From: Saprospiraceae bacterium | GTDB taxonomy: Bacteria; Bacteroidota; Bacteroidia; Chitinophagales; Saprospiraceae | Assembly (NCBI GenBank): GCA_026986005.1 | Contig: JALSPK010000194.1 | Coordinates: forward strand, 1 to 64,000 | DNA: 64,000 nt | Direction: 5' to 3' | Part shown: positions 55,128-63,735 of the stretch, in pieces | Numbering within the stretch: position 1 is the first letter of the stretch | Layout of the letters: every line of letters begins with the position of its first letter | Translations under genes and position numbers: made by a program | The notes under the pieces: model-generated | Told to the model about the DNA's origin: nothing | What the model saw: the letters and a program-made list of their open reading frames with translations, nothing else | The model's database searches: none

Positions 55128-56214
55128 ATGACAACTGATCAATTAAATGAATTGAAAAGTCGTTTGATTTTGATAAGGGGGTATCTTTGACATTGATAAA
55201 CGATTGCTTGAAATAGAAGATAAAGAACAACAAAGTCTTAATCCTGATTTTTGGAACGACTCAAAAAGGGCTGAATCCATATTGAAATCTATAAAACTAC
55301 ATAAGAAAATTGTTGATGAATTTAAAGAAAATGAATCTGCGATTGAGGAACTGGAGACTTTGCAGGAATTTTTCAAAGAAGGTGAACTTTCGGAAGAGGA
55401 GTTAGACATCCAATACATTCAAACCAAAGAAATAATTGACCAACTTGAGTTTAAAACAACTTTAAACAAAAAAGAAGACGAATTGTCCTGCATTCTGGAA
55501 ATAAATGCAGGAGCAGGAGGAACAGAGAGCAATGATTGGGCTGATATGCTACTTCGAATGTACAAAATGTGGACTGATAAAAAAGACTTTAAAGTATCTC
55601 TTCTAAATAGGACTGACGGTGATGTTGCGGGCATTAAGTCTGTAGAGATTGAAATAGAGGGAGATTATGCCTATGGCTTGTTAAAAGGAGAAAATGGAGT
55701 ACATAGACTTGTCCGGGTTAGTCCTTTCAATTCCCAAGGAAAGAGGATGACTTCTTTTGCATCTGTTTTCGTGCATCCAATGGTCGATGATAGCATCGTA
55801 ATATCTATCAATCCCGCAGACATAGAATGGGACACATTTAGAGCTAGCGGTGCAGGAGGTCAGCACGTAAATAAAACGGAATCCGCTGTAAGAGTAAGGC
55901 ATTTACCTTCCGGATTGGTCGCTGAATGTCAAGAAGAACGCTCACAGCATATGAATAGGGAAAAAGCGTTGAAAATGCTCAAATCCAGACTTTACGAGGT
56001 AGAGCTAGAGAAACAAAGAGCAGAAAAGGACGAAATCGAATCCTCTAAAATGAAAAATGAATGGGGATCACAAATAAGATCATATGTCTTGGACGATAGA
56101 CGTGTAAAAGATCATCGAACGGGTTATACCGTCAACAATCCTGATTTAGTGCTAAACGGCGAACTAGATGGATTTATCAAAGCATTTTTGATGTGGGTAG
56201 GAGGCAAACATTAA
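55128..56214 (+). CDS. prfB: peptide chain release factor 2, programmed +1 frameshift
   Basis: The first 20 codons run from ATG 55128 to a TGA at 55188-55190. Translation must slip +1 at the CTT codon (55185-55187) and resume at GAC (55189), giving about 361 residues, normal for RF2. The downstream frame carries SPF (RVSPFNSQGKR, the stop-codon recognition tripeptide) and GGQ (SGAGGQHVNKTES, peptidyl-tRNA hydrolysis). RF2 releases chains at UGA and UAA, so the internal UGA autoregulates its level. The gene is join(55128..55187, 55189..56214). The CocE-type gene follows 19 bp later. Confidence 0.95.
55176..55191 (+). other. prfB: RF2 recoding site (AGGGGG TAT CTT TGA C)
   Basis: The 16-nt site matches the classical recoding element: a Shine-Dalgarno-like AGGGGG three bases before CTT TGA C. 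In E. coli the same arrangement drives +1 slippage by pairing with 16S rRNA. It is notable in a lineage whose ordinary start sites lack Shine-Dalgarno sequences. Confidence 0.93.
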
Positions 56215-56233
56215 AAAATATAAATATTATAAA

Positions 56234-58105
56234 ATGAGATTACTCATTGTTGCTATCTTCAGTTTGATTTCCTTTGCAGTAACCGGTCAAGGATTAAAAT
56301 CCCAAGATTATTCAAAAAAAGAAGTTTATATTACCATGCGTGATGGAATAAAACTTTTTACCTCTATTTACAGCCCAAAGGATACTACGAAAAAGTATCC
56401 TATACTTATAACACGCACTACATATAGTTGCAAACCTTATGGTGAAGATATTATTCCCGAAAACATAATGTATAATCCTGACTTGGTTGCTAAAGGATAT
56501 ATTTTCGTATTTCAAGATGTAAGAGGACGATGGATGAGTGAAGGACAATTTGAAAACACAAAACCACCCTACTCTCTTTGGGACAAATCAAAAACTGATG
56601 AACTCACAGATGCATGGGACACCTTCGAATGGTTAACAAAAAACCTTAAGCACTTTAATGGCAACATTGGCGTTTATGGCAATTCGTATCTTGGATGGAG
56701 CACTTTAACCGCGGCAGCTACAAATCATCCGGCAGTCAAAGCAGCAATTGCAATGGCTCCTGTTACGGATTTTTTCTTTGAGGATTTTAATAGATATGGA
56801 CTTGTGGCAATCAATTACACCCCTATAATAAATGCTTTTGGTATAATAAAGGATTATCCTACCAAAGATTCTTGGTATAAATTTAATGATGGATTTATCA
56901 AAGGTGGTAAAAAAAGTCTTACTGATGATTACTATTCATATTTCTTGGATTTATTCACCTTGAGTAATATTAAAAACGCATTAATTGATTCTAACAATAT
57001 ATTTTGGAAGAATCTTGAAAAACATCAAAAATATGATGATTTTAGACAAAAAAGGAATTGGCTAAAATACTTGAGAAATATCAAATCACAAGTTATGATA
57101 GTCGGAGGATGGAATGATGAACAAAATCTTTATGGTATTTTAAATTCATATGAGACGATTGACAAATACTCTCCTGATGCAAATGTAAAACTTGTCATGG
57201 GCCCTTGGGCTCACGCACATCCTAAGGAACGTATAGAAAAATACTATCTTGGAGATATATTCTATGGATACAATTTAGCTGAAGATTATCAAAAAAATGT
57301 GCAAGTACCATTTTTTGAATATTATCTCAAAGGAAAAGGAACTAAACCGGATTTTAAGACAAGGATTTTTGATACGGGAACAAAAAAATGGATTCAAACT
57401 ACAGATTCTCCTTTTACCTCACAAGAATCTATTACATATTATCTAAATCCTAATGGCGAATTGAGTAAAGCCCCTAATAGAGACAACTCATTTAGTTCAT
57501 TTATTTCTGACCCTTTTCATCCTGTTCCTTTTATCAATGACGACAATTTCCACTACATTGGTCCAAAGTATTATATGACTGCCGACCAGAGAGTTGCTTC
57601 AAAACGCCCTGATGTTCTCACTTACATTTCTAAACCTTTAATCAAGGATATAACGGTATTGGGCAATCCACAAGCGACTATCTCATTCGAAACGGATCAT
57701 AGCGCAGCAGATATCTACGTCAAAATAATAGATGTTTTGCCTTTGGATAGGAATCCGGAAAAAGAAGACAAACCAAAAGTCAAAATGAATGGATACCAAC
57801 AATTGATAAGGATGGGATATATAAGAGGAAGGTTCAGAGACTCTTTCTCTAAATCAATACCATTTACTCCAGGTAAAAAATACTCTATTAATGTACCTCT
57901 ACTCAAGATATTTCATACATTCAAAAAAGGGCACAGAATTATGATTCAAATTCAGAGTAGTGCATTTCCTCTATTTGACATAAACCCACAAAATTATATT
58001 GAGGATATCTACTCTGCTAAAAAAGAAGATTTCACAAAGGCTATACACAAGGTGTACTCGGAAAGTAAGATTATGCTACCTACACAAATGATTTCTAAAT
58101 TTTGA
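56234..58105 (+). CDS. CocE/NonD-family serine hydrolase (X-Pro peptidase S15-like)
   Basis: 623 residues with a signal peptide (cleavage near AVTGQ). The alpha/beta-hydrolase part has DVRGRWMSEGQFEN (about 95-108), nucleophile Ser in VYGNSYLGWS (about 152), Asp in GGWNDEQN (about 293) and His in MGPWAHAHP (about 322). A C-terminal jelly-roll (about 390-620) completes the S15/CocE fold. Members hydrolyse acyl esters (cocaine esterase, cephalosporin acylases) or X-Pro peptides. The signal peptide puts it in the periplasm or outside. It ends 5 bp from the convergent AI-2E-type gene. Confidence 0.92.
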   Translation: MRLLIVAIFSLISFAVTGQGLKSQDYSKKEVYITMRDGIKLFTSIYSPKDTTKKYPILITRTTYSCKPYGEDIIPENIMYNPDLVAKGYIFVFQDVRGRWMSEGQFENTKPPYSLWDKSKTDELTDAWDTFEWLTKNLKHFNGNIGVYGNSYLGWSTLTAAATNHPAVKAAIAMAPVTDFFFEDFNRYGLVAINYTPIINAFGIIKDYPTKDSWYKFNDGFIKGGKKSLTDDYYSYFLDLFTLSNIKNALIDSNNIFWKNLEKHQKYDDFRQKRNWLKYLRNIKSQVMIVGGWNDEQNLYGILNSYETIDKYSPDANVKLVMGPWAHAHPKERIEKYYLGDIFYGYNLAEDYQKNVQVPFFEYYLKGKGTKPDFKTRIFDTGTKKWIQTTDSPFTSQESITYYLNPNGELSKAPNRDNSFSSFISDPFHPVPFINDDNFHYIGPKYYMTADQRVASKRPDVLTYISKPLIKDITVLGNPQATISFETDHSAADIYVKIIDVLPLDRNPEKEDKPKVKMNGYQQLIRMGYIRGRFRDSFSKSIPFTPGKKYSINVPLLKIFHTFKKGHRIMIQIQSSAFPLFDINPQNYIEDIYSAKKEDFTKAIHKVYSESKIMLPTQMISKF

Positions 58106-58110
58106 TAGTT

Positions 58111-59205
58111 TCACTTTCTTGTAAGCATCTCTATAGCGCGATAATTACTAAAAAATACTTTAGCAATAGCTCTCAATACAATATAAGTAGGTATTGCCAA
58201 AACCATACCTACTATCCCATAGATATTAGCTCCCAATAGAATAACTATAAATATTTCCAAAGGATGTGCTTTAATCTTGTCCGAATAAATAAAAGGTTGC
58301 AATACATAATTGTCCAAAGACTGCATTAGGGCAAATACAATAACAACTATAAACATTTTATTTAAAATAACATCGTAAAAATCTAATCCAAGATTATTGG
58401 TCAAAACAATAAATATACCAAAGGAAGCTCCAATTAGAGGTCCAATATACGGGATCACGTTTATTATTGCTGCAAAAAATGCAATTATCAAGGCATCTTT
58501 TATACTAAATAAGGATAAAGCGGTAAAAACAAAGAGCATCAATATAAGTATTTGTAGAGCTATTCCTCCAAAATATCTCCTCAATAAATAGCTGATTTCA
58601 TCGATTATCGCAACTATCTTTTCAGTATATTTTTCAGGCATTGCTGATGTTATAAAATTGGAGAACATTGACTTTTCTTTTAAAAAGAAAAAAGTTATAA
58701 ACCCAATCGAAAAAATTGCTATTACTATATTTCCTGCGACATTTATCAAAGAAGAGAACACTTTGGAAATTCCCTCCACATTGAACATCGTGAGAAAAAA
58801 CTCTTTGACCCTGTGAGAATCCAAGTCTTGAGGATCAATTAAATTCAATTCAACCAATTTATCCGTCATCTGCTGTATAGGCTTTTGGAGTGGCGTAAAT
58901 ACCAAATTATAATCCAAATGAGCTAATTTATCAAATTGGTTGATGACTGGTGGTAGTATTATAATAAAAAATAGTGAAAACAATATGAGGAATATAATAA
59001 TAACCAAAATTGCACTCAAACCCGTACCTATTTTAATCCGATTGAATCTCATCCTTTCTAAGAAGAATTTCATAATCGGATTGCCCATCATTGATAATAC
59101 CCACGCCACCAAAACATAAGCTATAATATTCAACATATAGTTGTACACAAAAAATAAAACCCCAATGGTTAGTATGACCGCTATTATCCTATTTGTAGAT
59201 TTCAT
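58111..59205 (-). CDS. AI-2E family transporter
   Basis: 364 residues with about 7-8 membrane helices. The central signature PYIGPLIGASFGIFIVL is followed by FALMQSLDNYVLQPFIYSDKIKAHPLEIFIVILLGANIYGIVGMVLAIPTYIVLRAI, cited here as the family-defining region. Members include TqsA-like exporters and Na+/H+ antiporter-like proteins; the substrate is unknown. It begins 14 bp downstream of the dihydroorotase gene and is probably co-transcribed with it. Confidence 0.93.
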   Translation of the reverse strand: MKSTNRIIAVILTIGVLFFVYNYMLNIIAYVLVAWVLSMMGNPIMKFFLERMRFNRIKIGTGLSAILVIIIFLILFSLFFIIILPPVINQFDKLAHLDYNLVFTPLQKPIQQMTDKLVELNLIDPQDLDSHRVKEFFLTMFNVEGISKVFSSLINVAGNIVIAIFSIGFITFFFLKEKSMFSNFITSAMPEKYTEKIVAIIDEISYLLRRYFGGIALQILILMLFVFTALSLFSIKDALIIAFFAAIINVIPYIGPLIGASFGIFIVLTNNLGLDFYDVILNKMFIVVIVFALMQSLDNYVLQPFIYSDKIKAHPLEIFIVILLGANIYGIVGMVLAIPTYIVLRAIAKVFFSNYRAIEMLTRK

Positions 59206-59219
59206 ATCTTTTTAAACTT

Positions 59220-60560
59220 TTACCTGTCTTTGTCAAATAATAATCTTTTTGCGGCTTTAGTATTTCTTAATTTGCCAAATTCCAATGCAAGTTCACCATT
59301 AATAATCACCTGTTCTACCAGTCCCTTAAATCTATGGCCTTCAAATGGAGACCATTTACATTTATAATAAATATTATCTTTTTCCACAGTCCATTCTTTA
59401 TCCATATCTAAAATGACCAAATCAGCCCAATATCCCTCCCTAATATAACCTCTTTCTTTTATTTTGAAGGTCTTTGCCGGACTATGACACATCTTATCGA
59501 CAATTTTTTCAAGACTTATCATATCCCTATGATAAAAATCGAGCATCGTCACTAAGCTATGCTGCACCAAAGGCAAACCCGAAGGGGCATATTTGTATTT
59601 TTTACTTTTCTCTTCCCATGTATGAGGGGCATGATCTGTTGCAATCACATCGAGTTTATCATTTAGAAGGGCTGCCCACAAAGCTAAATTATCATCTTTT
59701 GATTTTATAGCCGGATTGCATTTTATCAAATTACCTTTTTCCAGATAATCGCTATCATCAAAATACAAATGATGCACACAAACTTCTGCCGTTATTCTTT
59801 TATCTTCAAGCTTGACTTTATTATCAAACAAATGCATTTCTTTAGCGGTGGTAAGATGCAAAACATGAAGTCTCGAATTGTGCTTTTTAGCTAAATCCAC
59901 AGCAAGTGCTGATGACATATAACACAATTCGTCATTCCTTATTTTGGGATGATATACAGCGGCTATATCATCGCCGTATTTATCAAAATACAAACTCTCA
60001 TTCGCTTTTACAGAGTCCTCATCCTCACAATGAGTTGCTATCAATGAAGAACTTTGTGAAAAAATATTCTCAAGTACCCTCGTATCATCTACCAATAAAT
60101 TACCCGTACTTGAGCCCATAAATATCTTAATACCACAAACATTTTCATTATTCGTTCTTAATATTTCATCAATATTATCATTTGATGCTCCCATATAAAA
60201 AGAATAATTAGCCGCAGACTTTGTTCTCGCTATATCATATTTTGATTGCAATGCCTCTTGAGTGGTAATAGACGGATTATTATTCGGCATATCCATAAAA
60301 CTAGTTACACCACCATAGACAGCAGCCCTAGATTCAGTAAAAACACTACCTTTGTAAACTGATCCGGGTTCTCTAAAATGAACTTGATCATCAATAATAC
60401 CGGGAATCACTAATTTGCCTGCAGCATTTATTGTATAGTCTGCAAATTTTTGGATACCACTCTGAACAAGCTCAATTTTTCCGTTTTTAATAAAAATATC
60501 CGATTCGTAAACCGCATTTTCATTAACTATCAACCCGTTTTTAATTAGTATCTTAGACAT
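59220..60560 (-). CDS. pyrC: dihydroorotase
   Basis: 446 residues from ATG 60560. An upstream ATG at 60674 would add 38 residues, but a complete promoter (60650-60620) lies inside that extension. The amidohydrolase motif is IDDQVHFREPG (56-66), with Gln59 in place of the first ligand His and His61 kept. Later motifs include MPNNNPSITT, CEDED, HVLHLTTAKEM and ATDHAPHTWEEK, the last with the catalytic Asp. The Gln variant is familiar to me in Bacteroidetes dihydroorotases. The enzyme closes carbamoyl aspartate in pyrimidine synthesis. It is clearly distinct from the ligand-less paralogue at 43808-45073. Confidence 0.92.
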   Translation of the reverse strand: MSKILIKNGLIVNENAVYESDIFIKNGKIELVQSGIQKFADYTINAAGKLVIPGIIDDQVHFREPGSVYKGSVFTESRAAVYGGVTSFMDMPNNNPSITTQEALQSKYDIARTKSAANYSFYMGASNDNIDEILRTNNENVCGIKIFMGSSTGNLLVDDTRVLENIFSQSSSLIATHCEDEDSVKANESLYFDKYGDDIAAVYHPKIRNDELCYMSSALAVDLAKKHNSRLHVLHLTTAKEMHLFDNKVKLEDKRITAEVCVHHLYFDDSDYLEKGNLIKCNPAIKSKDDNLALWAALLNDKLDVIATDHAPHTWEEKSKKYKYAPSGLPLVQHSLVTMLDFYHRDMISLEKIVDKMCHSPAKTFKIKERGYIREGYWADLVILDMDKEWTVEKDNIYYKCKWSPFEGHRFKGLVEQVIINGELALEFGKLRNTKAAKRLLFDKDR

Positions 60561-60619
60561 TATAATATTTATTATTTGGAGGCAAAAGCAGTATAGACGC
60601 AAATAATAAAAGACATTAA

Positions 60620-60650
60620 CAAATCTAAAAATAATCCTTTTGCCGGACAA
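60620..60650 (-). promoter_or_regulatory. promoter of pyrC (TTG-N20-TAGATTTG)
   Basis: Minus-strand TTG (60650-60648) and TAGATTTG (60627-60620) are 20 bp apart, a full consensus match. The predicted start is near 60613, with a leader of about 52 nt, which fixes the pyrC start at 60560. Confidence 0.6.
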
Positions 60651-60843
60651 TTCACTAAAATTATTCAACTCCAAAGATAAATTGAAATTATCAATAAACA
60701 GTAAAGACTTTATACTTATTTTCAGAAAAATACTTATCGCTTAAACTTTTTTCAATAAAATTTGATTATATTGCATAAGAAACTAAATGTAATAGTAGAA
60801 ATAAATTACAAATTATTTAAAATCAACAACAAAATATTTTATT

Positions 60844-61488
60844 ATGCCAATTTTCAATGAAGATACAGTAAAACAATTAAAAGATTTATTAGGAGATATT
60901 ACGGAAGAAGTAAACATTGCTTATTTCACAAGTGATCATAATTGTAGAACTTGTAGAGATACCGGGCAGTATATTGCTGAATTTTCGGATTTGCACCAGA
61001 ATATTTCTTTAGAGGTTTTTGATTTTGAAAATGATAAAGAAGAAGTACAAAAATATCGTGTAGAAAGAATACCGGCCATAGTAATCCTAGACAAAGACAA
61101 TACAGATAGAGGTGTAAGATTTTATGGGATACCGGCAGGATATGAGATTCATTCATTAATATCTTCAGTAAAAGAAGCTGCAGGTAAAAAAGATGAAATC
61201 ACAGAAGAGCAACAAAAGAGAATTGACAATATCGACAAGGATATCCATATCAGAGTTTTTGTTACACCAACCTGTCCTTACTGTCCTGCGGCAGTAATAA
61301 ACGGACATAAATTGGCTTTTAAAAATAAAAATGTCACTTGTGATATGGTTGAATCTACGTCTTTTCCCGATTTGTCTCAAAAATATGGCGTAAGGGGTGT
61401 TCCAAAAATCATAATAAATGAGACAAATGAATTAACCGGATCTCAACCGATAGAAAAGTTTTTAGATATTATAGAAGGTATTAAATAA
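60844..61488 (+). CDS. two-domain protein disulfide oxidoreductase / thioredoxin-family protein
   Basis: 214 residues built of two thioredoxin folds. The first has Cys-Arg-Thr-Cys (34-37) with VERIPAIVIL (cis-Pro loop). The second has FVTPTCPYCPAA with Cys144-Pro-Tyr-Cys147 and YGVRGVPKIII. No signal peptide is visible, so it should act in the cytoplasm. The layout resembles archaeal PDO/glutaredoxin-like proteins, which with a thioredoxin reductase keep cellular disulfides balanced. The ThrRS-editing-like gene follows 9 bp later, so the two are co-expressed. Confidence 0.9.
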   Translation: MPIFNEDTVKQLKDLLGDITEEVNIAYFTSDHNCRTCRDTGQYIAEFSDLHQNISLEVFDFENDKEEVQKYRVERIPAIVILDKDNTDRGVRFYGIPAGYEIHSLISSVKEAAGKKDEITEEQQKRIDNIDKDIHIRVFVTPTCPYCPAAVINGHKLAFKNKNVTCDMVESTSFPDLSQKYGVRGVPKIIINETNELTGSQPIEKFLDIIEGIK

Positions 61489-61497
61489 AAAATTGAT

Positions 61498-61902
61498 ATG
61501 AAACTTTTAATGATTTATGCTAGTCATTTTGGATATACACCGACAATAAAAACATTGAATTTTGTGCCGGAAGTAATAGGAGGTAAAACATACAAGGATG
61601 TACAGGTAGCTTTTATTCAAGTTGAAAAGGAAGACGAAGAGAGAGTCCCCATAAAAAAATTCATGAATTTCATTAAGTGGTTGAAACGCAAAAATGATTT
61701 TCAGACTTTAATATTGCACTCTTTCGGACATTTGTCAGAGAGTAAAGCTGACCCCGAATTCACATTAAATACTTTAAATGCATTGCAAGACAAATTAGTG
61801 AATTCCGGTTTTGAGGTTTACCAGACGCCATTTGGATATTTTCTTGATTTAGATATAAAAGCTCCCGGTTATTCCTTGGCAAGAGTATTCAAATCTTTAT
61901 AG
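61498..61902 (+). CDS. stand-alone threonyl-tRNA synthetase editing-domain protein
   Basis: 134 residues with no signal peptide. The pattern matches the archaeal ThrRS N-terminal editing domain, a DTD-like fold: MKLLMIYASHFGYT at the start, VAFIQVEKEDEERV, LILHSFGHLSESKADPEFTL (about 78-97), SGFEVYQTPFGYFLDLDIKA (about 104-123) and GYSLARVFKSL at the end. In archaea this domain removes Ser wrongly attached to tRNA-Thr. Bacterial ThrRS uses a different editing domain, so a free copy here is unexpected and suggests trans-editing or transfer. Function is inferred from family only. Confidence 0.78.
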   Translation: MKLLMIYASHFGYTPTIKTLNFVPEVIGGKTYKDVQVAFIQVEKEDEERVPIKKFMNFIKWLKRKNDFQTLILHSFGHLSESKADPEFTLNTLNALQDKLVNSGFEVYQTPFGYFLDLDIKAPGYSLARVFKSL

Positions 61903-61913
61903 TAGATCAGAGC

Positions 61914-62888
61914 ATGAAATCGAGTTATCTCATATTTATCTTGTTTTTGTTACATTTTGGAGATATCTACGCTCAGGAAAGAATCAAAACCGAAAACCAA
62001 ACAAACTTCGATTCTGTTTATTCTGAATTTTCGAGATTTGTATATTTGGACTCAATCGTCATTAGTGCTAAAAGAAATGGTTTTGACGTCAATGATTTTA
62101 TTAAAATGGTGATGGAAGATAATTCTTTCTATAAAGCATTTAAAAACCTTCGATTTTCTGAATATGATTTCGAAAATAATCTGGAGTTTTTTAGTAAAAA
62201 AGATGATTTGAAAGCCAAATTCAAATCCATTAGTCACCAGTATTATAAAAATAACTGTAGATGGATGAACGAAAAGAAAATAATTGTCAACAAGGGAATA
62301 TATAAAAAAAACAAACAGTATAAATACTATACTTCCAGACTTTATGACAGATTATTTTATACTCATGGTATTTTATGTAATCAAGACACCTCTCATTTAT
62401 TAAATCTAAACAATAAACACGCAAGGGGAATGGAAAAATATGTTTTGGAATTAAAAAAACTTATTTTCAGTCCTGGAAGGAAAACAAATATTCCATTTAT
62501 TGGTCGCAAGATGGAAATTTTTTCAAAAAAAATGAGAAAGTATTACAATTTCTCAATAACCAGTACTTATTACCAAGACTCCATTCCCTGTTACGTTTTT
62601 ACAGCCTCTTTGAAGCCCAATCTAACATTATCACAAGCAGACGAAACTGTATTGAAGTATTTAAAGACTCTCTTTTCAAGAAAAAATCTGCAAATAATCC
62701 GAAGAGAATATCATTTAAAGTATAAGACGATTGCCTATGATTTCAATGTCAAAATGGCAATAAAATTACAAAAAATAAACGAGAAGTATTATCCACAAAA
62801 CATAAAATACGATGGTACTTGGCACGTATTATTCAAGAAACGGGAAACATGTAAATTTAGCACTAAAATATATAATTTGATACCATGA
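61914..62888 (+). CDS. secreted protein of unknown function
   Basis: 324 residues with a signal peptide (cleavage near DIYAQ). The mature region is Lys/Tyr-rich with no recognised domain. SIVISAKRNGFDVNDFIKMVMEDNSFYKAFKNLR (about 48-81), cited as a region, looks helical and is probably the conserved core. The C-terminal third has mixed strands ending GTWHVLFKKRETCKF. It begins 11 bp after the editing-domain gene, so it may belong to that operon, though its predicted location (exported) differs from the two cytoplasmic partners. Confidence 0.7.
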   Translation: MKSSYLIFILFLLHFGDIYAQERIKTENQTNFDSVYSEFSRFVYLDSIVISAKRNGFDVNDFIKMVMEDNSFYKAFKNLRFSEYDFENNLEFFSKKDDLKAKFKSISHQYYKNNCRWMNEKKIIVNKGIYKKNKQYKYYTSRLYDRLFYTHGILCNQDTSHLLNLNNKHARGMEKYVLELKKLIFSPGRKTNIPFIGRKMEIFSKKMRKYYNFSITSTYYQDSIPCYVFTASLKPNLTLSQADETVLKYLKTLFSRKNLQIIRREYHLKYKTIAYDFNVKMAIKLQKINEKYYPQNIKYDGTWHVLFKKRETCKFSTKIYNLIP

Positions 62889-63071
62889 TATTACTTAGTG
62901 CGGTGCTCTGTTATCACAGAAAAATATTCAACTAAGTTCAGAACAACTGACCCATTGTGAATTAAGGTGACCAATAAAGTGAAATTAAAAAAAAATCAAA
63001 TAATAATCATATTTTTCAAACAATTGCTAAAGAATATGGTTATTAAGCTGATAATTTTAATGGTTCTACCG

Positions 63072-63094
63072 TTATATTAATACTAGTAATATAA
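63072..63094. promoter_or_regulatory. inverted repeat upstream of marC
   Basis: TTATATTA-N7-TAATATAA is a perfect 8-bp dyad 51 bp before the marC start, in the 256-bp spacer after the unknown secreted protein gene. It may be an operator or simply an AT-rich chance palindrome. No other feature is visible in this spacer. Confidence 0.3.
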
Positions 63095-63144
63095 AATTTG
63101 TTAAATTTTAGTAAAAGACAATAAAATATTTAAATAAAAAAGAA

Positions 63145-63735
63145 ATGAATTATATTAATGATTTAATTACGATATCCCTTACTTTATTTGCTGTAATTGA
63201 TATTATCGGGAGTATTCCTGTTCTTATAGACATAAAGAAAAAACAAGGCCATATTCAATCTGAAAAAGTTGTAGTTTTTGCTTTTATATTGATGGTATTG
63301 TTTTTAATTCTCGGAGATGGTTTATTAAAACTAATCGGTATTGATGTAGCTTCATTTGCTATTGCAGGTGCATTTGTTATTTTTATCATTGGTCTTGAGA
63401 TGATATTGGGGATTGAGTTAATGAAACCGGACAAAGATCTGGAATCAGCAGCTATTGTTCCGATAGCCTTTCCCATTATAGCGGGAGCGGGTACTATAAC
63501 GACAATCATTTCACTTAAGGCGGGATATTCAAATACATTGATTTTTGCAGGAATTATTGTTAACCTGATTATTGTTTATATTATTTTAAAATTAATACCT
63601 ATAATCGAGGGTAAAATAGGAAGTGCGGGCATTAGTGTACTAAGACGAATTTTTGGAGTCCTTCTAATTGCAATATCCGTAAAAATATTCACAACTAATA
63701 TCGCAATAATATTTAAAACAAATTTCATTTTTTGA
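63145..63735 (+). CDS. MarC-family membrane protein
   Basis: 196 residues with six hydrophobic segments, the usual MarC/UPF0056 layout: LFAVIDIIGSIPVLIDIKKKQG at the N-terminus, SFAIAGAFVIFIIGLEMILGI, then AIVPIAFPIIAGAGTITTIISL and LRRIFGVLLIAISVKIF at the end. The function of MarC is not settled, and early links to antibiotic resistance did not hold. The gene appears monocistronic. Confidence 0.93.
   Translation: MNYINDLITISLTLFAVIDIIGSIPVLIDIKKKQGHIQSEKVVVFAFILMVLFLILGDGLLKLIGIDVASFAIAGAFVIFIIGLEMILGIELMKPDKDLESAAIVPIAFPIIAGAGTITTIISLKAGYSNTLIFAGIIVNLIIVYIILKLIPIIEGKIGSAGISVLRRIFGVLLIAISVKIFTTNIAIIFKTNFIF

Noticed and set aside
59220-60674. dihydroorotase start at 60674
   Set aside because: A full promoter (60620-60650, minus) lies inside the extension, and MSKILIKNGL is the family-like start.
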